A stretch of 64,000 bases of DNA from assembly GCF_022829385.1 (NCBI RefSeq), contig NZ_JAKSXX010000237.1, positions 100,736-164,735 of the forward strand, in the 5' to 3' direction. Shown here piece by piece: positions 46,026 to 56,064 of this stretch. This stretch comes from Methylobacterium sp. J-070 (GTDB lineage: Bacteria; Pseudomonadota; Alphaproteobacteria; Rhizobiales; Beijerinckiaceae). Below the pieces are notes generated by a model. That model did not search any database and was not told the DNA's origin. It saw nothing but the letters and a program-made list of their open reading frames with translations. The position numbers and the translations under genes are program-made. How positions within the stretch are numbered: the first letter of the stretch is position 1; each line of letters begins with the position of its first letter.

Positions 46026-46211
46026 ATGTCCAAGCCGAATCCGGAGCCCCCTGCCAAGACGGGTCCGGCCGCGGGCCCCGCGCCCCTCGCAGCCGGGGTT
46101 CGCCGCCACCTCGGCCAGAACCTGCGCACCCTCTACGCGGACACGCTCGCGGCGCCTCCGAGCCAGCGTCTCGAAGTCCTGATCGCCCAGCTCATCAAGC
46201 AGAACCGCTGA
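46026..46211 (+). CDS. NepR-like anti-sigma factor
   Basis: A 61-residue protein. Residues 28-56 (HLGQNLRTLYADTL...PSQRLEVLIAQL) match the two-helix NepR domain, in which one helix contacts EcfG region 2 and the other region 4. The N-terminus is Pro/Ala-rich and disordered, as in NepR. NepR holds the general-stress sigma factor until phosphorylated PhyR takes it. Here no phyR or ecfG gene is adjacent, so it is an orphan paralogue or a second copy. Start ATG 46026. Confidence 0.72.
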   Translation: MSKPNPEPPAKTGPAAGPAPLAAGVRRHLGQNLRTLYADTLAAPPSQRLEVLIAQLIKQNR

Positions 46212-46640
46212 TCGCGGCGGCGTACCGGCCTGCCCCTGCGAAGCCCGGCTGGATCCCCGGCGCGACCGCATCGAGCGCCCGGTGAACGGTTCGGCCTGTC
46301 CCGACGACCAAGGGCGAAACGGGGGCGCGGCCGCCGCATGACGGTCGGTCGCCGGTGATGCGGCGTGCGTCGACGCACATCAGATCGTTCTTTCTGCGAA
46401 ACCCGTTGCGGCGCTAGATTTCTTCCCCGCCAATCCGGCTCGGGAGAAGATCCATGCCTTCTCGCGGGCTACCTCCCTGAATACGCTTGCTTTCCGGTCG
46501 ATCCTGCCGATCCTGCCGCGGTCGTCGCGGCTGGCGGCACGCCGCTCCGCGCTTGACTTCGTTCGATAAAAAGAACGATCTCCGGTGTTTCGGAGCTGCG
46601 GCCAAGGCCGCGCACTCGCGTATCGCCGGGGATCGGACGG
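46212..46640. other. Regulatory region upstream of sulfate operon
   Basis: This is 429 bases without a convincing gene. Possible elements are TTC-N7-GAA at 46388-46400 (LysR T-N11-A spacing), CGTTC-N8-GAACG at 46560-46577 and TTGACT at 46553-46558. These would suit a CysB-like activator, but the match is weak. Confidence 0.35.
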
Positions 46641-47678
46641 ATGAACAACGCTGCGGGTCGGGGCCGGATGGCCCGGGCGATCGGGCTGTCCCTGCTGGCC
46701 GGAGCCGGCCTGTGGACCTGCGCGCTGCCGGCCGCGGCCGAGACCGCGCTCCTCAACGTCTCGTACGATCCGACCCGCGAGCTGTACCGCGAGATCAACG
46801 CCGCCTTCGCGGAGGATTGGAAGGCCAGGACCGGCGAGGCGATCACGGTGCGCGCCTCCCATGGCGGCTCGGGCGCCCAGGCCCGGACGGTGATCGACGG
46901 CGTCGACGCCGACGTGGTCACCCTCGGCATCCCGTCGGACATCGACGCCATCGCCAGGCTGACCCACAAGCTCCCGGAGGATTGGCGCACCAAGCTGCCG
47001 AACACCGCCACACCCTACACCTCGACGGTGGTGTTCCTGGTCCGCAAGGGCAACCCGAAGGGCGTGAAGGACTGGGCCGACCTCGTGAAGCCCGACGTGA
47101 AGGTGATCACCCCGAACCCCAAGACCTCGGCGGGTGGGCGCTGGAACTTCCTCGCCGCCTGGGGCTACGCCTACAACCAGGACAAGAATGCCGACAAGGC
47201 CGACGCCTTTGTCGGTCAGGTCTACAAGAACGTGCCGGTGCTCGACACGGGCGCGCGCGGCTCGACGGTGACCTTCGCGCAGCGCGGCCTCGGCGACGTG
47301 CTGCCGACCTGGGAGAACGAAGCCTATCTGGTGCTCCAGGAATTCGGCGCCGACAGGTTCGACATCGTCTCCCCGCCGAGCTCGATCTACGCCGAGCCGC
47401 CGGTCGCCCTCGTGGCGGTCAATGCCGAGCGCAAGGGGACGACGAAGGCCGCCCAGGCCTATCTCGACTTCCTCTACACGGACCGCGCCCAGGCGATCTT
47501 CGCCAAGCACCACTACCGGCCGATCAAGCGTGAGGCCGCCGCGCCGGCCGACCTCGCCCAGCTCCCCGAGATCACGCTGTTCAAGATCGAGGACCTGCAG
47601 GGCTCCTGGGACGAGATCCAGAAGCGGAACTTCGACGCCGGCGGCCTGTTCGACCGGTTGAGCCGCGCCGGTCGCTGA
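46641..47678 (+). CDS. sbp: Sulfate ABC transporter, substrate-binding protein
   Basis: A 345-residue periplasmic protein with a signal peptide (about 1-33, ending AAAET). The mature start LLNVSYDPTRELYREINAAF, HGGSGAQARTVIDG, and NPKTSAGGRWNFLAAWG are those of sulfate/thiosulfate-binding proteins. First gene of the importer operon. A start at residue 10 (Met) is also possible. Confidence 0.95.
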   Translation: MNNAAGRGRMARAIGLSLLAGAGLWTCALPAAAETALLNVSYDPTRELYREINAAFAEDWKARTGEAITVRASHGGSGAQARTVIDGVDADVVTLGIPSDIDAIARLTHKLPEDWRTKLPNTATPYTSTVVFLVRKGNPKGVKDWADLVKPDVKVITPNPKTSAGGRWNFLAAWGYAYNQDKNADKADAFVGQVYKNVPVLDTGARGSTVTFAQRGLGDVLPTWENEAYLVLQEFGADRFDIVSPPSSIYAEPPVALVAVNAERKGTTKAAQAYLDFLYTDRAQAIFAKHHYRPIKREAAAPADLAQLPEITLFKIEDLQGSWDEIQKRNFDAGGLFDRLSRAGR

Positions 47679-47689
47679 GGCGTAGGACC

Positions 47690-48556
47690 ATGGTCGAGAC
47701 ACCGCGCCGCAAGGCGTTCCCGCCGCGGACCTTCCGACGCCCGAGCGTGATCCCGGGCTTCGGGATCAGCTTCGGCTACACGCTGGCCTGCCTGGGGCTG
47801 GTCGTCCTGCTCCCGCTCGCCGGATTGGTGGTCAAGGCCTCCGGTCTCGGACTCTCCGGGATCTGGCAGGTCGCCACCGATCCGCGGGTGGCGAGCGCGC
47901 TCCGGCTCAGCTTCGGCGTCTCGGCGCTGGCGGCGCTCGTGGCCTCCACGTTCGGCTTCCTGGTGGCCTGGGTGCTGACCCGCTACCGCTTCCCGGGCCG
48001 CAAGATCGTCGACGCGGCGGTCGACCTGCCCTTCGCCCTGCCCACCGCGGTGGCGGGGATCGCGCTGGCCTCGCTCTACGCGCCGGACGGTCTCATCGGC
48101 GCGCCCCTCGCCCGGCTCGGCATCCAGGCGGCCTACACGCCGGTCGGCATCTTCATCGCCATGGTGTTCATCGGCCTGCCCTTCGCGGTGCGCACCGTGC
48201 AGCCGCTGATCGCCGAGATCGACAGGGAGATCGAGGAGGCCTCCGCGACCCTCGGGGCCTCCCGCCTCGCGACCCTGACCCGGGTGGTTCTGCCGCCGCT
48301 GATCCCGGCGGTGCTGACCGGCTTCGCCCTGGCCTTCGCCCGGGGGGTCGGCGAGTACGGCTCGATCATCTTCATCGCCGGCAACCTGCCCTACGTGTCG
48401 GAGATCGCGCCGCTGCTGATCGTGATCAAGCTCGCCGAATTCGACTACGGCGGCGCCGCCGCGATCGCCACGATCATGCTGGGCATCTCGTTCCTGACCC
48501 TGCTCGCCATCAACCTCATCCAGGCCTGGTCACGGCGGCGGTTCGGCTATGTCTGA
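47690..48556 (+). CDS. cysT: Sulfate ABC transporter permease CysT
   Basis: A 288-residue permease with about six helices. The EAA loop (EIEEASATLGASRLATLTRVVLPPL, cited in part) and the PTAVAGIALASLYAP region are characteristic of CysT. It lies 11 bases after sbp and overlaps cysW by 8 bases. Confidence 0.95.
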   Translation: MVETPRRKAFPPRTFRRPSVIPGFGISFGYTLACLGLVVLLPLAGLVVKASGLGLSGIWQVATDPRVASALRLSFGVSALAALVASTFGFLVAWVLTRYRFPGRKIVDAAVDLPFALPTAVAGIALASLYAPDGLIGAPLARLGIQAAYTPVGIFIAMVFIGLPFAVRTVQPLIAEIDREIEEASATLGASRLATLTRVVLPPLIPAVLTGFALAFARGVGEYGSIIFIAGNLPYVSEIAPLLIVIKLAEFDYGGAAAIATIMLGISFLTLLAINLIQAWSRRRFGYV

Positions 48557-49430
48557 GATCTTCTCCCCCATCTTCGTGCCGGCCGCCAAGCCGGCACCGG
48601 CCGCCTCCGAGGGCGGCGCCACCCGCGGGGTCCTGATCGGGATCGCGATCCTGTTCCTGGCGCTGTTCCTGGTGCTGCCGCTGATCGCGGTGTTCACCCA
48701 GGCCTTCTCGCACGGGCTCGATGCCTTCCTGGCGGCGTTCCGGGAGCCCGACGCCTGGAGCGCGATCCGCCTGACCTTGACGGTGGCGGCGATCGCCGTG
48801 CCGTTCAACGTGGTGTTCGGGCTCGCCGCCTCCTGGGCGATCGCCAAGTTCGAGTTCCCCGGCAAGGCCCTGCTGATCACCCTGATCGACCTGCCGTTCT
48901 CGGTCTCCCCGGTGGTCTCGGGGCTGATCTACGTGCTGCTGTTCGGCTCGCAGGGCCTGTTCGGCACCTGGCTCGTCGACCACGGCATCCAGGTGCTGTT
49001 CGCGCTGCCGGGGATCGTGCTGGCCACGGTGTTCGTGACCTTCCCGTTCGTCGCCCGCGAGCTGATCCCGCTGATGCAGGAGCAGGGCTCGGCCGAGGAG
49101 GAGGCGGCGCTGACGCTGGGCGCCTCGGGCCTGCACGCGTTCCGCACGGTGACGCTGCCCAACATCCGCTGGGGCCTGCTCTACAGCGTGCTGCTCTGCA
49201 ATGCCCGGGCGATGGGCGAATTCGGGGCGGTGTCGGTGGTGTCGGGCCACATCCGCGGCCTGACCAACACAATCCCACTCCACGTGGAGATCCTCTACAA
49301 TGAGTACAACTTCGTCGCCGCATTCGCGGTCGCTTCGCTCCTCGCCGCCCTTGCCCTCATCACCCTCGTCCTCAAATCCGTCCTCGAATGGCGCTTCGCG
49401 GGCGACCTCGCGGGCGGCCGGGCACACTGA
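48549..49430 (+). CDS. cysW: Sulfate ABC transporter permease CysW
   Basis: A 293-residue permease with the CysW-type SVSPVVSGLIYVLLFG segment and EAA loop (EEEAALTLGASGLHAFRTVT). Pairs with CysT as the transmembrane heterodimer. The 3' end overlaps the annotated start of cysA. Confidence 0.95.
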   Translation: MSEIFSPIFVPAAKPAPAASEGGATRGVLIGIAILFLALFLVLPLIAVFTQAFSHGLDAFLAAFREPDAWSAIRLTLTVAAIAVPFNVVFGLAASWAIAKFEFPGKALLITLIDLPFSVSPVVSGLIYVLLFGSQGLFGTWLVDHGIQVLFALPGIVLATVFVTFPFVARELIPLMQEQGSAEEEAALTLGASGLHAFRTVTLPNIRWGLLYSVLLCNARAMGEFGAVSVVSGHIRGLTNTIPLHVEILYNEYNFVAAFAVASLLAALALITLVLKSVLEWRFAGDLAGGRAH

Positions 49431-50472
49431 CCGGCCCTCCACGGCGATCCGGGTCGAGGACGTCTCCAAGACCTTCGACACGGCGGCGGTGCTGCACGAC
49501 TTCTCCCTCGACGTGCGCGCCGGCGAGCTGATCGGGCTGCTGGGCCCCTCGGGCTCGGGCAAGACGACGCTGCTCCGGATCATCGCCGGGCTCGACGCGC
49601 CGGACCGGGGCCGGATCCTGTTCGGCGCCGACGACGCCACGGGCCTGCCCGTGCAGGAGCGGGCGGTGGGCTTCGTGTTCCAGCACTACGCCCTGTTCAA
49701 GCACATGAGCGTCGCCGACAACATCGCCTACGGGCTGAACGCGCGCCGCCGCGCCGACCGGCCGGCGAAGGCGGAGATCCGGCGCCGGGTCGGCGACCTG
49801 CTCGACCTGATCCGGCTCACGGGCTTCGGCGACCGCTACCCGTCGCAGCTCTCGGGCGGCCAGCGTCAGCGGGTGGCGCTGGCCCGGGCGCTCGCCGTCG
49901 AGCCGCGGGTCCTGCTGCTGGACGAGCCCTTCGGCGCGCTGGACGCCCAGGTGCGCAAGGACCTGCGCCGCTGGCTGCGCGAGATCCACGACCGCACCGG
50001 CCAGACCACGATCTTCGTGACCCACGACCAGGACGAGGCCCTGGAGCTGTCCGACCGGGTGGCGGTGCTCGACCGCGGCCGCCTGGAGCAGGTCGGCACC
50101 CCCGACGAGGTGCAGGAGAACCCGGCCTCGGCCACGGTGATGAAGTTCCTGGGCGATTCCGTCGAGGTCGAGGCGATCGCCGAGGGCGGCCGGGTCCTGG
50201 TCCGGGGCCGGGAGACGCCGGTCGTCGCCCCCGCCGGGGTGATCGGCCCGGTCAAGCTCTACGTGCGACCCTGGCAGTTGCAGCTCGCCGAGCCCGAGGC
50301 CGCGCACCTGTCCGGCACCGTGCGCAGCTCCTACCGGAGCCAGGGCCGCCAGCGGATCGAGGTGGCCGACGCCGAGGGGCGGGTGCTCGCCGTGGAGGAT
50401 TTCGACGGCGAGCGCTACGCCGCCGGGCACCCGGTGGGGCTGCGCATCCAGGGGGGGCACGTGTTCGGCTGA
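49300..50472 (+). CDS. cysA: Sulfate ABC transporter ATPase CysA
   Basis: A CysA ATPase. Walker A GPSGSGKTT, signature LSGGQRQR, Walker B VLLLDEPFGALD and a C-terminal TOBE-like regulatory domain are present. The conserved part begins at about 49446 (IRVEDVSKTF). No ATG or GTG lies in frame between 49300 and there, so the first usable start is ATG 49300 (390 residues, 131-base overlap with cysW, with a Ser-rich 49-residue leader) or TTG 49351. True start is uncertain. Confidence 0.9.
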   Translation: MSTTSSPHSRSLRSSPPLPSSPSSSNPSSNGASRATSRAAGHTDRPSTAIRVEDVSKTFDTAAVLHDFSLDVRAGELIGLLGPSGSGKTTLLRIIAGLDAPDRGRILFGADDATGLPVQERAVGFVFQHYALFKHMSVADNIAYGLNARRRADRPAKAEIRRRVGDLLDLIRLTGFGDRYPSQLSGGQRQRVALARALAVEPRVLLLDEPFGALDAQVRKDLRRWLREIHDRTGQTTIFVTHDQDEALELSDRVAVLDRGRLEQVGTPDEVQENPASATVMKFLGDSVEVEAIAEGGRVLVRGRETPVVAPAGVIGPVKLYVRPWQLQLAEPEAAHLSGTVRSSYRSQGRQRIEVADAEGRVLAVEDFDGERYAAGHPVGLRIQGGHVFG

Positions 50473-50899
50473 GGCGTCGTGTAACGACCAGGATGAACGC
50501 CGCCGCATCGGCCCGCATCACCGCACGCTGTCCCTGAGCCAGGCGCGCCCGGCGCGTATGTCGGCGCAGGCTGTGTTCGTCGGCGTGGCGGCCACAGGGT
50601 CGGATGGTCATCCTCCCGGCGCGGGGCGACTTCGGCACCGATCCCGGCGGCCGCCTCGCCGCCATGAACCGCGTGGAGGCCGGCCTGAAGGTGCCGCTCG
50701 CCTCAATCGGACTTGCCGACAGCGACACCGTTGCGGTCGAGTTCGCCGATGCGCGGTTGGGCGCGTCCCTCGCGCGGGCGGAGGCGGCCGTCGACCGGCT
50801 GGCGGAGCGGCTGTGTTCCGATCTTGGAGACTGGAGAGACGCCGCCGCCGCCACGGCACCGTCTTCCTGAAACCGGCGGCTTCTCCTAGGCTCGAGCCC
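50473..50899. other. Intergenic region before cysK
   Basis: This is 427 bases between cysA and cysK. An 88-codon open frame at 50604-50870 has no recognisable domain. No clear terminator or promoter was found. Confidence 0.4.
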
Positions 50900-51949
50900 A
50901 TGACCGAACCGAATCGTGCCGCCCGTCCGGATGTCCTCGCCGCCATCGGCAACACGCCGCTGATCCACCTGCGCCGGGCCTCCGAGGAGACCGGCTGCGC
51001 CATCTACGGCAAGGCCGAGTTCCTCAATCCCGGCCTGTCGGTGAAGGACCGCGCGGCGCTGTCGATCGTGCGGGACGCGGAGGCCCGGGGCCTGATCCGG
51101 CCCGGCGGGACCATCGTGGAGGGCACCGCCGGCAATACCGGCATCGGCCTCGCCCTGGTCGCCTCCGTGCGGGGCTACCGGACGCTGATCGTCATCCCGG
51201 TCACCCAGTCCGAGGAGAAGAAGCAGACCCTGCGGCTCGCGGGCGCCCGGCTGGTCGAGGTGCCGGCCGTGCCCTTCGCCAACCCGAACAACTACGTCCA
51301 CGTCGCCCGGCGACTGGCCGAAAAGCTCGCCGCCACGGAGGCGAACGGCGCGTTCTTCGCCGACCAGTTCGACAACGTCGCCAACCGGCAGGCGCATGCG
51401 GACGGCACCGGGCCCGAGATCTGGGACCAGACCGGCGGCCGGGTCGACGGCTTCGTCTGCGCGGCCGGGACCGGCGGGACGCTCGCCGGCACCGCCGAGG
51501 CCCTGCGCGCCCGCAACCCGCAGGTGCGGATCGCGCTCTCGGATCCGGAGGGCTCGGCCCTCTACGCGCACTACACGACCGGCACCCTGAAGGCCGAGGG
51601 CTCCTCCATCACCGAGGGGATCGGTCAGGGCCGGATCACCCGGAACCTCGACGGCTTCACCCCCGATCACGCGTACCGAATTCCCGATCGCGAGGCCCTG
51701 GACATCGTCTTCGGGCTGATGCGGGAGGAGGGGCTGTCGCTCGGGGGCTCGTCGGGGATCAACGTCGCCGGGGCGATCCGGCTGGCCCGGGATCTCGGGC
51801 CCGGCCATACCGTGGTGACGATCCTGTGCGACGGGGCGGCGCGCTACGCCTCGAAGCTGTTCAACCCGGCCTTCCTCACGGAGCGCGGCTTACCGGTTCC
51901 GGGCTGGCTCGACGCCCGGCAGGACCCGTTGCCGGACTGGCACGCCTGA
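50900..51949 (+). CDS. cysK: Cysteine synthase
   Basis: A 349-residue fold-type II PLP enzyme. AIGNTPLIHL and the PLP lysine in GLSVKDRAAL are present, with EGTAGNTGIGLALVA and the serine-rich GGSSGIN near 295. It makes cysteine from O-acetylserine and sulfide, the last step of the pathway fed by the upstream sulfate importer. The longer N- and C-termini differ from typical CysK, so a CysM-like or related synthase is possible. Confidence 0.85.
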   Translation: MTEPNRAARPDVLAAIGNTPLIHLRRASEETGCAIYGKAEFLNPGLSVKDRAALSIVRDAEARGLIRPGGTIVEGTAGNTGIGLALVASVRGYRTLIVIPVTQSEEKKQTLRLAGARLVEVPAVPFANPNNYVHVARRLAEKLAATEANGAFFADQFDNVANRQAHADGTGPEIWDQTGGRVDGFVCAAGTGGTLAGTAEALRARNPQVRIALSDPEGSALYAHYTTGTLKAEGSSITEGIGQGRITRNLDGFTPDHAYRIPDREALDIVFGLMREEGLSLGGSSGINVAGAIRLARDLGPGHTVVTILCDGAARYASKLFNPAFLTERGLPVPGWLDARQDPLPDWHA

Positions 51950-51998
51950 GGCCCGGGGCCTCATCCGGAACTTTCCTCACAAAAGCGTAGCTTGACGT

Positions 51999-52025
51999 TG
52001 AACGGAACGGATTGTCGCAGCGTTT
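51999..52025 (+). promoter_or_regulatory. Candidate EcfG (general stress) promoter
   Basis: TGAAC (51999-52003), 17 bases, then CGTTT (52021-52025); consensus as I recall is GGAAC-N16/17-CGTT, so there is one mismatch. It lies 46 bases before the ATG of the DUF3309 gene. Prediction only. Confidence 0.4.
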
Positions 52026-52070
52026 GAACGGTCACGCTCGCACCAGCGCGACCGTCCGGAGAGCTCGACC

Positions 52071-52226
52071 ATGTCCCTCGTCACCATTCTTCTCATCATC
52101 CTGATCATCCTGGCCTTCGGCGGCGGCGGCTTCCTCGGCGGCGGCGCATATCGCGGCCCCGGCTTCGGCCTGGGCGGCATCCTCCTGATCGTGCTGATCG
52201 TGCTGCTGGTCACCGGCCGGCTCTGA
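52071..52226 (+). CDS. DUF3309-type small membrane protein
   Basis: A 51-residue protein with two hydrophobic helices (MSLVTILLIILIILAF and GGILLIVLIVLLVTG) joined by a Gly-rich hinge, the DUF3309 pattern. Small proteins of this kind are often stress-induced; function unknown. It has a candidate EcfG promoter upstream. Confidence 0.75.
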   Translation: MSLVTILLIILIILAFGGGGFLGGGAYRGPGFGLGGILLIVLIVLLVTGRL

Positions 52227-52243
52227 GGCCGAGCGGGCACGCG

Positions 52244-53746
52244 CTAGCGGCAGGTGATCCCCACCACCGCGGGCGCGACCGTGCCGGGTCCTGCGACCCG
52301 GCGCGGCGCCGGCTCGGGCAAGCCCTGGGCTGAGAGGAACGCGGTCACCGCCCGCGCGGGCACCAGCGGCAGACGCGCGGGCGGCACCACCCCGGCGACC
52401 CGCCGCGGGGCCGCGGGATAGCGGGCGACGAGCCCCGCGAGGGCGCCCGACCGGTCGAGCACCGGCGCGCCGGCGGAGCCCGGCTGGAGCGCCGCGATCA
52501 CGTCGCTGCCGCGCGCCTCGCCCGGGGCGGCCTGAATGCCCTCCGGGCCTGGGGCGAGGGCGATCAGACCCTCGTCGGCGCCGACCGGCTCCGCCCGTGC
52601 CGCGGGCCGGAGCGGGGCGGGGGCTCCGGGGGCGTCCAGAAGCGCGAGCCCGGCGGGATCGGTGGCGAGCACCCGTGCCGGCGCCGTGCCGACGCGGGGC
52701 TGGGCGCAGCCCTCCAGCACGGCGGCGGTCAGGACACGGCCGGGCGCCACCGCGAGCCCGGCGCCCGCAGGGGCGAGGCCCGGGGCGGCCGGAGGCACGA
52801 CCTTGGGCGGCACGGGCGCTTGCGGACCACCCGAGTTCGCGCCTCCGGCCGCCGACGCGGCGCCGGATCCTGCCGGACCCTGCGCCGTCGACGACCCGGC
52901 GGACGGGTCCGGAAACGGCGCGAAGGCGTTCGCCACCGCGATGACGAGCCGGTCGACCTCCGGCGCCAGCGTGCGGTCGTATCCGAACAGGAAGCCGCGC
53001 ACACCCTGCGGTCCGGCCGCGTAGCGGATGTAGGACAGTCCCGGCCCGGTCTCGGCGGTGACCACCACGGTGTCCGGCCGCCGCAGCTTGTAGGTGACCT
53101 TGCGGCCGGGAATCGGCGCGGTGGCCTTCTCGAACAGCGTGTCCAGGGTCTCGGTCCCCGGCGGATAGGCGCGGGATTCCAGGGTCACGCGCCCGTCCTG
53201 GCTCTGCCAGCGGCTGCCGGCGGGGAGGGCGGTGCGCTTCGGCAGCCATCGCTCCGGTATCCCCATCACGGCGCCGGTGCCGGGATCGGCCGCGACACGG
53301 AAGCGTGCCGCCGCCCGGGCGCCGGCGCCGGCAGCCAGCAGCGCCGCCCGGCCGCGGGGATCGAGGGGATCGGCGTCGCCCGACCGGGCCCGATAGGCGT
53401 TGAGCGCCTCGAAGGTCCGGCGCCCGAAGGCGCCCGACACCACGGCGTTGAAGTCGCCGGTCCAGACCAGGGCATCCTGGATCGCCTTGCGCTCGGCCTC
53501 GGGCAGAGCCTCGAAGGCCGCTCTCGCGGCCTCGACGGCGGGATCGACCGGCGCCGGTGCCGCCCTGGGGGGAACCGGCCGATCCTGGGCGCGGAATTCC
53601 TGGGCGCGGAATTCCTGGGCGTGGGGTTCCAGAACGGCGACTTGGACCAGGACGGCAGCGGCGGCGAGCGGGATCCCCAGGACCGCCGCGCGCCGGGCGC
53701 GGGACGCGCCCGGGAGCCGGCCTCGCGACGACGCACCCGAATCCAT
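52244..53746 (-). CDS. Degenerate serine-protease-like protein with peptidoglycan-binding-like domain
   Basis: A 500-residue protein with a signal anchor about residues 20-40, a short AQEFR repeat, a peptidoglycan-binding-like helical segment about 75-120 (AIQDALVWTGDFNAVVSG, FGRRTFEALNAY), a central domain of unknown type about 140-270, a Pro/Ala-rich linker and a trypsin-like C-terminal domain (about 320-500). The usual GNSGGP serine motif reads GSAGAPVLD here, replacing the catalytic Ser with Ala. It is therefore probably a binding or scaffold protein, not an active protease. Start ATG 53746. Confidence 0.72.
   Translation of the reverse strand: MDSGASSRGRLPGASRARRAAVLGIPLAAAAVLVQVAVLEPHAQEFRAQEFRAQDRPVPPRAAPAPVDPAVEAARAAFEALPEAERKAIQDALVWTGDFNAVVSGAFGRRTFEALNAYRARSGDADPLDPRGRAALLAAGAGARAAARFRVAADPGTGAVMGIPERWLPKRTALPAGSRWQSQDGRVTLESRAYPPGTETLDTLFEKATAPIPGRKVTYKLRRPDTVVVTAETGPGLSYIRYAAGPQGVRGFLFGYDRTLAPEVDRLVIAVANAFAPFPDPSAGSSTAQGPAGSGAASAAGGANSGGPQAPVPPKVVPPAAPGLAPAGAGLAVAPGRVLTAAVLEGCAQPRVGTAPARVLATDPAGLALLDAPGAPAPLRPAARAEPVGADEGLIALAPGPEGIQAAPGEARGSDVIAALQPGSAGAPVLDRSGALAGLVARYPAAPRRVAGVVPPARLPLVPARAVTAFLSAQGLPEPAPRRVAGPGTVAPAVVGITCR
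53584..53628 (-). repeat. Triplicated 15-base tandem repeat
   Basis: Three copies of CCTGGGCGCGGAATT (third: CCTGGGCGTGGGGTT) encode the AQEFR repeat of the protease-like gene. The third copy has diverged. Slipped-strand copy-number change would keep the frame because the unit is a multiple of three. Confidence 0.85.
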
Positions 53747-53947
53747 CTCAGCCCCCCGACCCCGGCGCCCGATCCTGGCAGAGGCCGTCGCGTCAGGCCA
53801 GATCAAACCGCCCTAGGCCGGAATGCCGCCGTGCGTCCGCGGCGGCGATGCGCTACAGGGCGAATGTCCGGCCCTGGGCGGGGGCGCCGGAGTTCCGGAT
53901 CGGCCCTCCGGCCCGCGATGCCGCCACGGTTCGACACGGAGCCCGGC

Positions 53948-54124
53948 ATGAGCGACACGACCAACACCTTCAAGAAGGCGCCGAAGCGCAAGCCCGCGAA
54001 GGGCAAGAGCGTCAGCGTCTCCCCCGAGATGCGTCAGGCCTATGCCGATCTGATCCGAGAGCGCGCCGAGAAGCAGGAGGTCTACGGCCGCCACCTGCCG
54101 CAGGACGAGCCGCGGCGCCGGTAG
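53948..54124 (+). CDS. Small Lys/Arg-rich protein of unknown function
   Basis: A 58-residue basic protein with a KKAPKRKPAKGKS stretch and a short helix (PEMRQAYADLIRERAEKQE). Might bind nucleic acid. No family recognised. It sits between the protease-like gene and PhnA. Confidence 0.45.
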   Translation: MSDTTNTFKKAPKRKPAKGKSVSVSPEMRQAYADLIRERAEKQEVYGRHLPQDEPRRR

Positions 54125-54158
54125 GCGGTCGCCCCGGCCGGGCCGGGTCGGCGGCGGA

Positions 54159-54458
54159 TCAGCGCTTGCGCACGAACTCGGTGCGCAGAACCAAGCCCTT
54201 GATGGTGTCGTGGCGGCAGTCGATCTCCTCCGGATCGTCCGTGAGCCGGATCGAGCGGATGACCGTGCCCTGCTTCAGGGTCTGGTTCGCGCCCTTGACC
54301 TTCAGGTCCTTGATCAGCGTGACCGAATCGCCGTCGGCGAGGACGTTGCCGGACGCGTCGCGGACCGCCACCGCCTCGGGGCGCGCGCCCGCGGCGCCGG
54401 GCGCGATCCATTCCCCGATCGCCTCGTCATACACGTAAGCCTCGTCGTCGCCGGTCAA
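54159..54458 (-). CDS. PhnA/YjdM-domain protein
   Basis: A 99-residue protein. VRDASGNVLADGDSVTLIKDLKVKG and RHDTIKGLVLRTEFVRK are PhnA (YjdM) signatures. The zinc-ribbon N-terminus seen in full-length YjdM is absent here, leaving an acidic YVYDEAIGEW leader. Family is historically tied to phosphonate use, but the role is unclear. Confidence 0.85.
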   Translation of the reverse strand: MTGDDEAYVYDEAIGEWIAPGAAGARPEAVAVRDASGNVLADGDSVTLIKDLKVKGANQTLKQGTVIRSIRLTDDPEEIDCRHDTIKGLVLRTEFVRKR

Positions 54459-54682
54459 ATCGGTGGCCCCCGGTTCGGATCGGGGCAGGGACCGTTCAGG
54501 ATCGCCTCCAGCCCGTCATCCGCGCGTCCCGGCCCGCCGAACCGGTCGCCGAGTCGGCGCGGGACGGATCCGAGCTTAGCCGATCGGATCGGTCCCGCGC
54601 GAGACTGCCGGTCGGGACGGCCGGCGGCGCAGCGGACCGGGGCGGCGGCGCTGGAATGGCGCCTCCGCCCCGGTCCGGGGGC

Positions 54683-55969
<1,287 letters not shown>

Positions 55970-56021
55970 CTCGTTCTCCTCTCGTCCCGCGTGGTTCTCG
56001 AAGGCCGCGGTTCTCCCTCGC

Positions 56022-56050
56022 GCTATAGCGGCGATGCCGGAGGCGTCCAA
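56022..56050 (-). promoter_or_regulatory. Putative ccr promoter
   Basis: TTGGAC (56050-56045) and TATAGC (56027-56022) on the minus strand are exactly 17 bases apart. The expected transcript starts about 45 bases before the ccr ATG. Confidence 0.55.
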
Positions 56051-56064
56051 GTGGGTCGAAAGTC

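Noticed and set aside
46365..46556. 63-codon frame in the sulfate regulatory region
   Set aside because: Overlaps candidate promoter elements and has no recognisable features.
50604..50870. 88-codon frame before cysK as a gene
   Set aside because: No family features or clear ribosome site; left as unassigned intergenic sequence.
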